Source of the DNA: Actinomadura sp. WMMA1423 | Lineage (GTDB): Bacteria > Actinomycetota > Actinomycetes > Streptosporangiales > Streptosporangiaceae | Reading direction: 5' to 3' | Length of the DNA stretch: 64,000 bases | Assembly: GCF_006547145.1 (NCBI RefSeq) | Contig: NZ_CP041244.1 | Location: forward strand, 4,836,001-4,900,000 | Shown: piece after piece, positions 40,345 through 49,022 of the stretch | Layout of the letters: each line of letters opens with the position of its first letter | Position numbering within the stretch: the first letter of the stretch is position 1 | Translations under genes and position numbers: made by a program | The notes under the pieces: generated by a model | What the model was told of the DNA's origin: nothing | Database searches by the model: none | Seen by the model: the letters and a program-made list of their open reading frames with translations, nothing else

Positions 40345-41685
40345 ATGACTGACTTCGTCCTGGTGCTCGGGGCCCTGGCCGCTGCGGCGGCCGGGCTCTG
40401 GGCCTGGCGCCGGTATCACCCGGTGTCGTTCTGGTACGGCGTCGCGTTCCCCGCCCGTGCGGTCCTCGTCTACCTGACGTGGCATCACGTGGCCTCGGGT
40501 TGCAAGTTGACCCGCAACCGGCGGCGGTTCCGCCTCACCCTGGACGCTATCCCCGTGGTCGGGCCTGCTTCGCGCTCTGCTGCGACGGTGGTGGAGCACA
40601 AGCGGCGGGTGCGGCGGGTCGACGTCGAACGCTCCCCGCGCCTCGGCGTGCTCCGGCCTACCCGGCTGGGGTGGCGTATGCGGTTGCGCCTGCACGACGG
40701 GCAAGTCCCCGCCGACTACGAGAAAGCCGCGGAGGGGATCGCGCACGCCTGGCGCGTCCACTCGGTGCGCGTGGTCGACGTGCGGCCCGGCTTCGTCACC
40801 CTGTGGGCCACGATGCGTGACCCGCTGGTTGATGTGGTCACCGAGCCGGGAACCGGTGAGCTGCTGACCGTGCGTCCGGGCAAGCTGGAGAACGGCCGGG
40901 ACTGGGTGATCGACTTCCGCACCGTGCCGCACTGGCTCAACGTCGGCGCGACGCAGTCCGGTAAGTCCAACCTGGCCAACGCCCTGATCAAGGGCCTGGC
41001 GCCGCAACCGGTCGCCCTGGCGGGCTTCGACCTCAAAGGCGGGGTCGAGTTCACCCCCTACGCCCCGCGCCTGTCAGCGCTGGCCACCACCCGCAAAGAG
41101 TCCGTCGACCTGCTCGCGGACCTGGTGGGCGAGGTCGAGAACCGCATGGCCACCTGCCGAGCGCACGGGGCGCGCAACGTGTGGACGCTGCCGGAGAATC
41201 TGCGACCGGTGCCCGTGGTGGTCCTGGTGGACGAGGTCGCCGAACTGTTCCTCATGGCCGACAAGAGCGAGAAGGAGGAAGTGTCCAAGACCGCTACCGC
41301 GCTGCTCCGAGTCGCCCAGCTCGGGCGGGCGTTCGCGGTCTACCTGGTCGTCTGCGGGCAACGCGTCGGCTCCGACCTGGGCCCCGGCGTCACCGCACTA
41401 CGCGCTCAACTGTCCGGCCGGGTCTGCCACCGGGTCAACGACCCCGAAACCGCCAACATGGCCCTCGGCGACCTCGACCCCGCCGCCCTCGATGCGGCCC
41501 GTGCCATCGCGGCCGAGACTCCGGGCGTGTGCATCGTCGCCGGGCAAGACGGTTCGTGGCACCGTGCCCGGTCGGTCTACGTCCCTGAACACGAGGCCGA
41601 ACAAGCCGCACGCGACTACGCGCACCTGACCCCCGCCTGGGAGACCCTCGTCGGCTCGGTCCCGGCCATCAACCCGGCCGCGTAA
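40345..41685 (+). CDS. TraB-type FtsK/SpoIIIE DNA translocase of element A
   Basis: 446 residues with one or two N-terminal membrane segments (VLVLGALAAAAAGLWAW), then the FtsK-like motor: Walker A GATQSGKSN (201-209), Walker B VVVLVDEVAEL (291-301) and the arginine-bearing RVAQLGRAFAVYLVVCGQRV. In actinomycete integrative conjugative elements this single protein moves double-stranded DNA between mycelial cells without a type IV secretion system. It could also mobilise neighbouring sequences. Confidence 0.93.
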   Translation: MTDFVLVLGALAAAAAGLWAWRRYHPVSFWYGVAFPARAVLVYLTWHHVASGCKLTRNRRRFRLTLDAIPVVGPASRSAATVVEHKRRVRRVDVERSPRLGVLRPTRLGWRMRLRLHDGQVPADYEKAAEGIAHAWRVHSVRVVDVRPGFVTLWATMRDPLVDVVTEPGTGELLTVRPGKLENGRDWVIDFRTVPHWLNVGATQSGKSNLANALIKGLAPQPVALAGFDLKGGVEFTPYAPRLSALATTRKESVDLLADLVGEVENRMATCRAHGARNVWTLPENLRPVPVVVLVDEVAELFLMADKSEKEEVSKTATALLRVAQLGRAFAVYLVVCGQRVGSDLGPGVTALRAQLSGRVCHRVNDPETANMALGDLDPAALDAARAIAAETPGVCIVAGQDGSWHRARSVYVPEHEAEQAARDYAHLTPAWETLVGSVPAINPAA

Positions 41686-41779
41686 CCGCCTCTCCCTCCC
41701 GCCTTCCCGGCTCGGCGTGAGCCCTGATCCGCGCCACGTCCCTACCCGACCCATACCCGAAATCGTTGGAGGCTGCCCG

Positions 41780-42091
41780 ATGGTCGTCCGCGTCCGCGCC
41801 CTTCGTCCCCGTCCTCGCCCCCGGTTCGTCGCCGTCCCGTCCCCGTCCTCGTCGTTCTCGTCCTCGTCCTCGGGGTCGTCCCGGTCGGGGGCGGTGTCGT
41901 CCTGGGACGTGTGGCCGGTCGGGATCGAGTGGGACGAGTTCCGCTCCCTGCACATCGCACGCTGCCAGCAGTGCGCCGACTCGTTCGCCTCCTCGTCCCC
42001 TACTCGGGCCGACGAGTGGGCCGACGTCCACCACTGTGACCCTGAGCTGGTGGCGTTGCTCGCGCTGGTCACCGACCGGCGGGCGGCGTGA
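41780..42091 (+). CDS. Hypothetical protein of element A
   Basis: 103 residues, ATG with TTGGAGG upstream. A basic, Ser-rich low-complexity head (about 20-40) is followed by a domain with two CxxC-like cysteines (HIARCQQCADSFASSSPTRA) and HHCDPELVALLALV, possibly a small zinc site. Its stop is coupled to the next start. Confidence 0.6.
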   Translation: MVVRVRALRPRPRPRFVAVPSPSSSFSSSSSGSSRSGAVSSWDVWPVGIEWDEFRSLHIARCQQCADSFASSSPTRADEWADVHHCDPELVALLALVTDRRAA

Positions 42092-42945
42092 TGCGGCGGC
42101 TTGCCGGGGCGGTGGCCGATTCCGGGCCGGTGGTGGTCCTGGCCGGGATCGCGGCGGCCGGATCGTTCACCCACATCCGCGACACCGCCACCGAGCACGG
42201 TCAACGCGGGTGGATGGCCTGGGCCATCGCGGTCTGCATCGACCTCACCTGCGTCATGGCGGCGGGCGAACGGCAGCGGGACAAGCGCACCGGGCGCGAC
42301 ACGGCGCGGCTGTCGTGGCCGACCCTCGTCCTGGTCGGCGGAATCCTGCTCTCCCTGGCTGCCAACCTCGCCCAAGCCGACCCCTCGGTCTGGGGCTGGA
42401 TCACCGCGGGCACTCCGGCGGGCGCGTTCCTGGTCGCGGTCTCCATGTTGGAGCGCCGAAAGGCCGGCAGCCGTGCGGCGGCGGACTCGTCCGTCTCGGG
42501 CGTCTTGGCCGTCCCGGACTCCTTCGGCCACCCGTCCCCGTCCTCGTCCCCGGCCGACTCGTCGGACTCCCCGTCCTCACCCTCGTCCCCGTCTTCATCA
42601 CCGTGGGTGGTCTGGGAGACCGACCGGCCTGAGTCCGCCGCCGTCTCGTCCGCCACCGACCGGAACCGCGACGGTGCCCAGGACGACGAGGACGGCCAGA
42701 CCTCCATCCCGGTCCCTGCCGACGAGTCCGCGTTGGCTCCGTCTGCTTCGTCGTCCTCGTCCTCGTCGTCGGGGGCGGCCGGACCGCTGGTCGACTTCGC
42801 GCGCCGCGTCGCCACCGAACACCAAAGCCGACACGGACGCCCGATCACCCGTGACGCACTGCGCGCTCGTCTCGGGGTGTCCAACCAACTCGCCTCCGAT
42901 CTGCTCCGCCAGATCCGCACCCAAGAAACCGCGCCCATCTCCTGA
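42091..42945 (+). CDS. DUF2637/Spd-like spread protein
   Basis: 284 residues. The N-terminal half has four likely membrane segments (VVVLAGIAAAGSFTHI, WAIAVCIDLTCVMAAGE, LVLVGGILLSLAANLAQAD, AFLVAVSMLERRK), the DUF2637 pattern of SpdB-type proteins that spread transferred DNA along mycelium. A long Ser/Pro-rich linker joins a C-terminal helix-turn-helix-like segment (ITRDALRARLGVSNQLASDL). Confidence 0.8.
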   Translation: MRRLAGAVADSGPVVVLAGIAAAGSFTHIRDTATEHGQRGWMAWAIAVCIDLTCVMAAGERQRDKRTGRDTARLSWPTLVLVGGILLSLAANLAQADPSVWGWITAGTPAGAFLVAVSMLERRKAGSRAAADSSVSGVLAVPDSFGHPSPSSSPADSSDSPSSPSSPSSSPWVVWETDRPESAAVSSATDRNRDGAQDDEDGQTSIPVPADESALAPSASSSSSSSSGAAGPLVDFARRVATEHQSRHGRPITRDALRARLGVSNQLASDLLRQIRTQETAPIS

Positions 42946-42962
42946 CCTTGGAGGGATTCACC

Positions 42963-43379
42963 ATGACCACCCACACCAATCCGGCCGGCCGCCCGTCTCC
43001 GCTCGTGCCTGGTGATTTGTTCGCCCGGCACCAGGTCGTCAGCGGCCTGCGGGCTCTGGCCGACTTCCTGGAAGCCAACCCCGCCGTCGCGGTCAACGAG
43101 TACGGCCACGACTTCCTCATCCCCGTACGGGCCGCAGACGAGAACTCTGCGGCGGCGCTGGTCGACCGCGCGGCGGCCCTCCTGGGAGTCGACGTCTCTG
43201 ACGAGACCCGCCGGGACGGTCACTACAGCGCTGAGCGCACCTTCGGCCGTATCACCTACCGCATCTACCACATCCCCGAACGGCGCCGGCGCCAGTACCG
43301 CGCCCAGGACAGCTACCAGGACAACATCCGCCTCGACCCCGACCAGGACAACGACGGGGACGCCGGGCGGGCCGCCTGA
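42963..43379 (+). CDS. Hypothetical protein of element A
   Basis: 138 residues, ATG with TTGGAGG upstream. LRALADFLEANPAVAVNEYG and FGRITYRIYHIPERRRRQYR are the notable parts. Such proteins lie between spd and rep genes in pSAM2-type elements. No function known. Confidence 0.65.
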   Translation: MTTHTNPAGRPSPLVPGDLFARHQVVSGLRALADFLEANPAVAVNEYGHDFLIPVRAADENSAAALVDRAAALLGVDVSDETRRDGHYSAERTFGRITYRIYHIPERRRRQYRAQDSYQDNIRLDPDQDNDGDAGRAA

Positions 43380-43666
43380 TGAGCGACCAGAACACGTCGT
43401 GGCGGCTTCGTTGCCGGGCCTGCAACGTCACAGCCGCCGGTCTGCACTGGGTGAACCTGCTCGCGCTGCGGGGCGGCCCTTCGTGCTCGGCCTGCGGCTC
43501 CGACGAGGTGACCGCGCAGGACTCCGCGACCGGATCGGCCGTCACCTTCCCGCGGCTGCCCGCCTCGTTCGGCCAGTGGTGGCAGTGCTGCAACTGCGGC
43601 GGGACGGGCCTGGACTCCTACGGCGACACCTGCCCGCACTGCTCGGGGCTGGGCCACTGCCAGTGA
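43379..43666 (+). CDS. Zinc-ribbon protein of element A
   Basis: 95 residues, ATG overlapping the previous stop. The N-terminal CRAC/CSAC pair is one candidate zinc site. The C-terminal CCNCGGTGLDSYGDTCPHCS and GLGHC repeats resemble DnaJ-type CxxCxGxG motifs. A possible nucleic-acid or protein adaptor. Confidence 0.7.
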   Translation: MSDQNTSWRLRCRACNVTAAGLHWVNLLALRGGPSCSACGSDEVTAQDSATGSAVTFPRLPASFGQWWQCCNCGGTGLDSYGDTCPHCSGLGHCQ

Positions 43667-43765
43667 TCTAAGCGCCCCCGGCGTGACCGCTCAACCGCCA
43701 AGTCACGCCGTCACGTCGGGGGCCGTCCCCTCATCCGCACGAATCGGTAAGGAGACCCCTTCATC

Positions 43766-45160
43766 GTGCCCCACCCGGTCCTCACTCCGCAGGACGCCCG
43801 GCTGATGGCGAAGATCATCGACCGGCCCGACTTCGAGCGCTGGGCCGCTCGTGCTCGCTCTACCGGCGGCTGCGCGCAGCCGGTGTTCCTGACCGGCACC
43901 GTGAAACACGTCCACACCGGTACCGGGGAACTGCTGCACAGCTACTCCACCGACACCGAGCCTGACGGCGCCCTCCCGGTGGCCTGCAAGACCCGGCGGG
44001 CGTCCCGCTGCCCGGCCTGCGCCGAGATCTACCGGGCCGACACCTACCAGCTCATCCGCGCGGGCCTGGCCGGCGGCAAAGGCATCCCGGAAAGCGTGTC
44101 CGGTCACCCGGCCGCCTTCGTCACGCTGACGGCGCCCTCGTTCGGTCCCGTCCACACGCGACGGGTGCGCAACGGCGGACGGGTCGAACGCTGCCACCCC
44201 CGGCGGGGCGCTACACCGTGCCCCCATGGCGTGGTGGCCTCCTGCGGCGTCCGCCACGGGCAGGACGACCCCCGGCTGGGTGAGCCTCTGTGCCCCGACT
44301 GCTACGACTACGCCGGGTCGGTGCTGTTCAACGCCATGGCGCCGGAACTGTGGCGGCGCTTCACGCTGGCGCTGCGCCGATACCTCGCCAAGTCGGCCGG
44401 GCTGACGCAGAAGGAGTTCCGCGAGACCTTGGCCGTCTCCTTCGCCAAGGTCGCCGAATACCAGCGTCGGGGCGTCGTGCACTTCCACGCCATCATCCGC
44501 TTCGACGGTCCCGGCGGCCCTGCCTCGCCTCCGCCCGGCTGGGCGAACGTGGCGCTCCTGGAGGACGCCGTCCGGCACGCAGCCGGCGCCGTCTCGGTCA
44601 CCACTCCGGCGGCACCCGGCAACCCGGCGCGGTCCCTGACCTGGGGTGCGCAGGTCGACGTCCGGGCCGTCTCGTCTTCGGGGTCGCTCACGCAGCAGGC
44701 CGTAGCGGGCTACATCGCCAAGTACGCCACCAAGGCCGCTGAATGCGTCGGCACCCTCGACCGGCGTCTCGATCCCGCCGAAGACCTGGCCGGGCTTCCG
44801 ATCACTCCGCACGCCCGGCGGCTCATCGGCGAATGCCTTCGCTTGGGTGCCCTGGAGGCGTTCGAGGATCTCCGCCTCGTCCACTGGGCTCACATGCTCG
44901 GCTTCCGGGGCCATTTTTCGACCAAGTCCCGCCGCTACTCCACCACCCTCGGCGCACTGCGGGCCGCGCGCATCGCCTACGTCCGCGAGCAGTTCCCCGG
45001 CTGGCAACCGCCCGACGACCAGGACCCTGACCTGATCCTCGCCATCGGCGAATGGCGGTTCCACAGCCAGGGCCTTACACGCGGCGAAGCGCTCGTCACC
45101 GCCGCACTCACCGGAAAACCCCTACCGCCTCCCGCATCGACAGACAGGAAGGCCGCATGA
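43766..45160 (+). CDS. repSA: RepSA-like rolling-circle replication initiator
   Basis: 464 residues, GTG start. The HUH motif is VVHFHAIIRF (H239, H241), the likely nicking tyrosine is in AVAGYIAKYATK (Tyr316 or Tyr320), and there are cysteine pairs CPAC and CPDC. It matches the RepSA group used by pSAM2-type elements to replicate the excised circle before transfer. The nearby non-coding 43667-43765 is short; the origin is usually within or next to the gene. The stop overlaps the xis start. Confidence 0.9.
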   Translation: MPHPVLTPQDARLMAKIIDRPDFERWAARARSTGGCAQPVFLTGTVKHVHTGTGELLHSYSTDTEPDGALPVACKTRRASRCPACAEIYRADTYQLIRAGLAGGKGIPESVSGHPAAFVTLTAPSFGPVHTRRVRNGGRVERCHPRRGATPCPHGVVASCGVRHGQDDPRLGEPLCPDCYDYAGSVLFNAMAPELWRRFTLALRRYLAKSAGLTQKEFRETLAVSFAKVAEYQRRGVVHFHAIIRFDGPGGPASPPPGWANVALLEDAVRHAAGAVSVTTPAAPGNPARSLTWGAQVDVRAVSSSGSLTQQAVAGYIAKYATKAAECVGTLDRRLDPAEDLAGLPITPHARRLIGECLRLGALEAFEDLRLVHWAHMLGFRGHFSTKSRRYSTTLGALRAARIAYVREQFPGWQPPDDQDPDLILAIGEWRFHSQGLTRGEALVTAALTGKPLPPPASTDRKAA

Positions 45161-45414
45161 GCAAGCCAAAGCCTGAGGTGTCCCAGATCAACCTGGGCGA
45201 ACGACTGCTGACCGTCGCTGAGGCGGCCGAGGTCCTGTCGACCTCCGAACGGTTCCCGCGGCGGCTCATCGCAGAACGGCGGATCCGCTTCGTCCGCCTC
45301 GGTGAACCGGGCAGGCGCGGACACGTCCGCATCCCCGAATCGGCCCTCCGCGAGTACATCGCGGGCGGCCTTGTCGAGCCCATGACCACGTCCGACGTCT
45401 GGAAGGCTGCCTAA
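45157..45414 (+). CDS. xis: Excisionase (Xis) of element A
   Basis: 85 residues with LLTVAEAAEVLSTSERFPRR, LIAERRIRFVRLG and GHVRIPESALREYI, the winged-helix excisionase/MerR-like fold. It overlaps repSA upstream and int downstream, the normal pSAM2 rep-xis-int order. It directs the integrase toward excision. Confidence 0.92.
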   Translation: MSKPKPEVSQINLGERLLTVAEAAEVLSTSERFPRRLIAERRIRFVRLGEPGRRGHVRIPESALREYIAGGLVEPMTTSDVWKAA

Positions 45415-46769
45415 TGGCGAACAGAGACGGCCACCGCCGATTCGGCAGCATCCGCAAGCGTGAGAGCGGGCGTTACCAGGTCCGTTATCCCGGCCCGGAC
45501 GGCTGTATGCGCACCGCACCCAAGACGTTCGCCACCAAGAAGGACGCCGAACGCGCCCTGACGCTAATCGAAGCGGAGATGCTCAGCGGGACATGGACCG
45601 ACCCTGAACGCGCCAAGGTCCAACTCGGCGCCTACGCCGAACTGTGGATCGAACAGCGTCAGACACTCCGGCCGCGCACGAGGGAACTGTATGCGTGGCT
45701 GCTTCGCAAGCACATCACCCCCCACCTCGGCGGCGTGCACCTGGGCAAGCTCAGCACGCCAATGGTCCGGGAGTGGCTGACGACCCTCGCTAACACCGGG
45801 GTCGGGGCTACTTCCCGCGCCAAGGCCTACCGACTGCTGCGGGCCATCCTGATGACGGCGGTCGTGGAAGACAAGCTGCTCTCACGCAATCCCTGCCAGG
45901 TACGCGGCGCCGGCACCGAGCACGCCGAAGAGCGGCCGACGCTCACTGTCGCCCAAGTCTTCGAGCTGGCCGAACGGGTCGGCGTGCGTCCGGTCGGCAA
46001 CTTCCGCAAACTGGATTCCGGTGAGTACCGGCTCCGCTACCGCGTCAAAGGCGGGCTCGTGCGGCGCTTCTCTCAGACCTTCGCCACTCGTGCAGAGGCG
46101 GAACGGGCGCTGTGGAAGATGGCTGAGGACGGGCACGCTGACGTGGTCCGTGACGAGCGACTGCGGGCGTTCATCCCGCTCGCCACCTTCGCGAGCCTGC
46201 GATGGGGCGAGATCACGGCGTTGCGTCGCTGCGATGTCGACCTCACCGCGCGCACTGTCCGGGTTCGTCACGCCTACGTGGAACGGGCGAACGGTCAGAT
46301 GCTGCTCGGGCCGCCGAAGTCCAAGGCGGGGGTTCGGACGGTCACCATTCCGGCCGCGATCGTCCCCCACCTGACGGCACACCTGAACAAGTACACCGGC
46401 AAGGAGCCTCACGCCCTGGTCTTCACGGGGCTCAAGGGCGGGCCGCTGCGCCGTAGCGGGTTCAACAAGGTCACCAACTGGCGGCACGTGGTGAATGCGC
46501 TCGGCGTCCCGAACCTGCATTTCCATGACCTCCGGCACACCGGTAACCAGCTCGCCGCGGACATGGGCGTCTCGACCAAGAACCTGATGGCGCGCATGGG
46601 CCACGACAACGAGCGGGCGGCGCTGCGCTACCAACACCGGTCGGCCAAGGGTGACCGCATCATCGCTGACGGCCTCGATGCCCTCGTTCGGGAAGAGCGC
46701 GGCGACGACGAGGGCCAGGACGACGACGAGGACGGCGGAGCGGGCGGGATGCTGGTGCCGGTGGCCTAA
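45414..46769 (+). CDS. int: Tyrosine-recombinase integrase of element A, with duplicated arm-binding domain
   Basis: 451 residues. The N-terminal AP2-like domain (9-58) is followed by a core-binding domain (70-160). A second copy of the AP2-like module is inserted at about 194-245; compare FATKKDAERAL and FATRAEAERAL. The catalytic domain has R263 (SLRWGE), H371-x-x-R374 (HDLRHT), H397 (MGHDN) and Y406 (LRYQH). It recombines at the 3' end of tRNA-Gly. The stop codon overlaps the right arm-type site, and the gene is followed by a terminator and then the tRNA. Confidence 0.95.
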   Translation: MANRDGHRRFGSIRKRESGRYQVRYPGPDGCMRTAPKTFATKKDAERALTLIEAEMLSGTWTDPERAKVQLGAYAELWIEQRQTLRPRTRELYAWLLRKHITPHLGGVHLGKLSTPMVREWLTTLANTGVGATSRAKAYRLLRAILMTAVVEDKLLSRNPCQVRGAGTEHAEERPTLTVAQVFELAERVGVRPVGNFRKLDSGEYRLRYRVKGGLVRRFSQTFATRAEAERALWKMAEDGHADVVRDERLRAFIPLATFASLRWGEITALRRCDVDLTARTVRVRHAYVERANGQMLLGPPKSKAGVRTVTIPAAIVPHLTAHLNKYTGKEPHALVFTGLKGGPLRRSGFNKVTNWRHVVNALGVPNLHFHDLRHTGNQLAADMGVSTKNLMARMGHDNERAALRYQHRSAKGDRIIADGLDALVREERGDDEGQDDDEDGGAGGMLVPVA

Positions 46770-46787
46770 TGGCCCGCTAATGGCCCG
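46767..46787 (+). repeat. Right arm-type site of element A
   Basis: Identical to 29020-29040: two TAATGGCCCG units separated by one C. The first base of the unit is the first base of the int stop codon, so int ends within its own probable binding site. Confidence 0.6.
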
Positions 46788-46812
46788 GCTGCGAAGACGA
46801 CCGAGAACAATC

Positions 46813-46852
46813 AAGGCCCAGGTTTGGGGATCATGTCCCTGGCCTGGGCCTT
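46813..46852. terminator. Terminator between int and tRNA-Gly
   Basis: AAGGCCCAGG (46813-46822) pairs with CCTGGGCCTT (46843-46852). It separates the convergent integrase and tRNA genes. A degraded version with the same flanks exists at 5214-5250. Confidence 0.65.
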
Positions 46853-46857
46853 CTCAG

Positions 46858-46901
46858 TGGAGCGGGTGACGGGAATCGAACCCGCGCTGTCAGCTTGGGA
46901 A
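46858..46901 (-). repeat. Right attachment site of element A (3' part of tRNA-Gly)
   Basis: These 44 nt are identical to 28891-28934. They cover the CCA end, acceptor 3' strand, T arm, variable region and the 3' half of the anticodon arm, so integration restores the tRNA. Confidence 0.88.
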
Positions 46902-46931
46902 GCTGAAGTTCTACCATTGAACTACACCCGC
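46858..46931 (-). tRNA. tRNA-Gly(CCC)
   Basis: A 74-nt cloverleaf with encoded CCA. The acceptor GCGGGTG pairs with CACCCGC. The anticodon loop TTCCCAA gives anticodon CCC, and the T loop is GGTTCGATT. It is the integration target of at least two elements stacked to its left, and is followed on the other side by dcd. Confidence 0.96.
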
Positions 46932-47010
46932 GTGGCGGCCTGCAGGGGGCCGCGCCTTGGATACTGTACCGGATCGTCGGTGGGGGCGTGGCGTGGGATA
47001 GCTTTCTGGG

Positions 47011-47586
47011 GTGCTGCTCTCCGATCGCGATATCAGGGCCGAGCTCGAGTCCGGGCGGGTGAAGATCGACCCGTATGAGCCGGTGATGGTCCAGCCGTCC
47101 AGTGTGGACGTGCGACTGGACCGGTACTTCCGGGTGTTCGAGAACCACCGGTATCCGCACATCGATCCCGCTGTGGAGCAGCCGGATCTGACGCGGCTGG
47201 TGGAGGTGGACGCCGAGGAGGCGTTCGTGCTGCATCCCGGGGAGTTCGTGCTGGCCTCGACCTACGAGGTGTTCGGGCTGCCCGAGGATCTCGCGGCGCG
47301 GCTGGAGGGCAAGAGCTCGCTCGGGCGGCTGGGGCTGCTCACGCACTCGACGGCGGGGTGGATCGATCCGGGCTTCAGCGGGCACGTGACGCTGGAGCTG
47401 TCGAACGTGGCGACGCTGCCGATCAAGCTGTGGCCGGGGATGAAGATCGGGCAGATGTGCCTGTTCCGGACGAGCTCGCCGGCGGAGTACCCCTACGGGT
47501 CGGCGAAGTACGGGTCGCGGTACCAGGACCAGCGGGGGCCCACGCCTTCGCGGTCGTACCAGAACTTTCACCGCACGAAAGTGTAG
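47011..47586 (+). CDS. dcd: dCTP deaminase
   Basis: 191 residues, GTG start. It is a trimeric enzyme of the dUTPase fold that makes dUTP from dCTP for thymidylate synthesis; some actinobacterial homologues also hydrolyse dUTP. Landmarks are PSSVDVRLDRYFRVFENHRY, RLEGKSSLGRLGLLTHSTAG and WIDPGFSGHVTLELSN, with the C-terminal nucleotide-closing segment SAKYGSRYQDQRGPTPSRSY. Full length. It marks the return to core chromosome beside tRNA-Gly. Confidence 0.97.
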   Translation: MLLSDRDIRAELESGRVKIDPYEPVMVQPSSVDVRLDRYFRVFENHRYPHIDPAVEQPDLTRLVEVDAEEAFVLHPGEFVLASTYEVFGLPEDLAARLEGKSSLGRLGLLTHSTAGWIDPGFSGHVTLELSNVATLPIKLWPGMKIGQMCLFRTSSPAEYPYGSAKYGSRYQDQRGPTPSRSYQNFHRTKV

Positions 47587-47768
47587 TCGGTTCGTTACCC
47601 GAAAGTGACGGAAGTCACCGAAAGATGAAACATGTTCTCCGGCCGGGTAGTTTCGGGCGACGCACAGGCATGGCGTCTGGTTGACAGCCTCTTTACGTGA
47701 GGCCCGGGCGCCTGGACGGACTAGGCGACCCGTTTCCGCGCATCGACGTGGGAACCCGGAAGGAGATC

Positions 47769-49022
47769 GTGTCAGTACTCCGCGCGGAAAGCGTTACCAA
47801 GCTCTTCGGCCGTAGGACGGCGGAGGCACAGCGGAAACTCAGGGCGGGCGCCGACCTGGCGGAGCTCCGCGGCCTCGGGGTCACACCGGCCGTGGTGGAC
47901 GCCACGTTCGAGGTGCGGCAGGGCGAGATCTTCGTGGTCATGGGCCTGTCGGGGTCGGGGAAGTCGACCCTCATCCGGATGCTGAACGGGCTGCTCGGGG
48001 TCACCTCGGGAAGTGTCGAGATCGACGGCCAGGACATCGCGAAGCTGCCGCCGAAGGCGCTGCGTGCGCTTCGGCAGAACAAGGTCAGCATGGTCTTCCA
48101 GCACTTCGCGCTGTTCCCCCATCGGACGGTCCTTGCCAACGCGGCGTACGGGCTCGAGGTCCGCGGCGTTCCCAAGGACGAACGAGAGAGGACCGCCCGG
48201 GAGTTCCTGGCGCTGGTCGGTCTCGAAGGCTGGGAGAGCAAGCTCCCCGGGGAGCTGTCGGGCGGGATGAAGCAGCGGGTGGGACTCGCCCGCGCCCTCG
48301 CCTCGGGCACCGACATCATCCTGATGGACGAGGCCTTCAGCGCCCTGGACCCGCTGATCCGCCGCGAGGTCCAGGACCTGCTGCTCGATCTGCAGAGCCG
48401 GTTCGGCAAGACGATCGTCTTCATCACCCACGACCTGAACGAGGCCATGCGCATCGGCGACCGCATCGCGGTGATGCGGGAGGGACGGATCGTGCAGATC
48501 GGGACGGCCGAGGAGATCCTCACCGACCCGGCCAACGACTACGTCGCCCAGTTCGTCGCGGATGTGGACCGTACCAGAGTGCTGACGGCCGCCTCGGTCA
48601 TGGAGAAGCCGCTGGTCACGGTGCCGGCGTCGACCGGGCCGAGGACGGCCCTGCGGACGATGCGCGAGCACCAGACCTCCGCGGCGTTCGTGGTCGGGCG
48701 GGACCGCAGGCTGGTCGGACGGGTGCGGGCGACGGTGATCGCGGACGCGGTGCAGGAGAACGTCCAGACGCTCGACGGCCTGATCGACCCGGAGGACCCG
48801 GAGCCCGTGGCGCCGGACACCCCGGTCGCGGACCTGTTCGTGCGGGTCGCCGAGAGCGACCTGCCGGTGCCCGTCGCGGACGAGAACGGGACGCTGCTCG
48901 GCGTGATCCCCCGGGTGACGCTGCTGGCGGCGCTCGGCGCGATCAACTCCCGCGTCGAGGAGCTGGTCGAGGAGGACGAGCCGGAACTGGCGCTGACGAA
49001 GGAAGGTGGCGGCGATGAGTGA
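47769..49022 (+). CDS. proV: Glycine betaine/proline ABC transporter ATP-binding subunit (ProV/OpuAA type)
   Basis: 417 residues from a GTG at 47769 with GGAAGGAGA upstream. Walker A GLSGSGKS, signature LSGGMKQRVG and Walker B IILMDEAFSALDP are intact. The N-terminal KLFG.RTAEAQRKLRAGADL helix and a C-terminal pair of CBS domains (VTVPASTGPRTALRTMREHQ onward) are diagnostic of osmoregulatory ProV/OpuA ATPases; the CBS pair gates transport by ionic strength. It overlaps the permease gene by 8 nt. Confidence 0.94.
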   Translation: MSVLRAESVTKLFGRRTAEAQRKLRAGADLAELRGLGVTPAVVDATFEVRQGEIFVVMGLSGSGKSTLIRMLNGLLGVTSGSVEIDGQDIAKLPPKALRALRQNKVSMVFQHFALFPHRTVLANAAYGLEVRGVPKDERERTAREFLALVGLEGWESKLPGELSGGMKQRVGLARALASGTDIILMDEAFSALDPLIRREVQDLLLDLQSRFGKTIVFITHDLNEAMRIGDRIAVMREGRIVQIGTAEEILTDPANDYVAQFVADVDRTRVLTAASVMEKPLVTVPASTGPRTALRTMREHQTSAAFVVGRDRRLVGRVRATVIADAVQENVQTLDGLIDPEDPEPVAPDTPVADLFVRVAESDLPVPVADENGTLLGVIPRVTLLAALGAINSRVEELVEEDEPELALTKEGGGDE

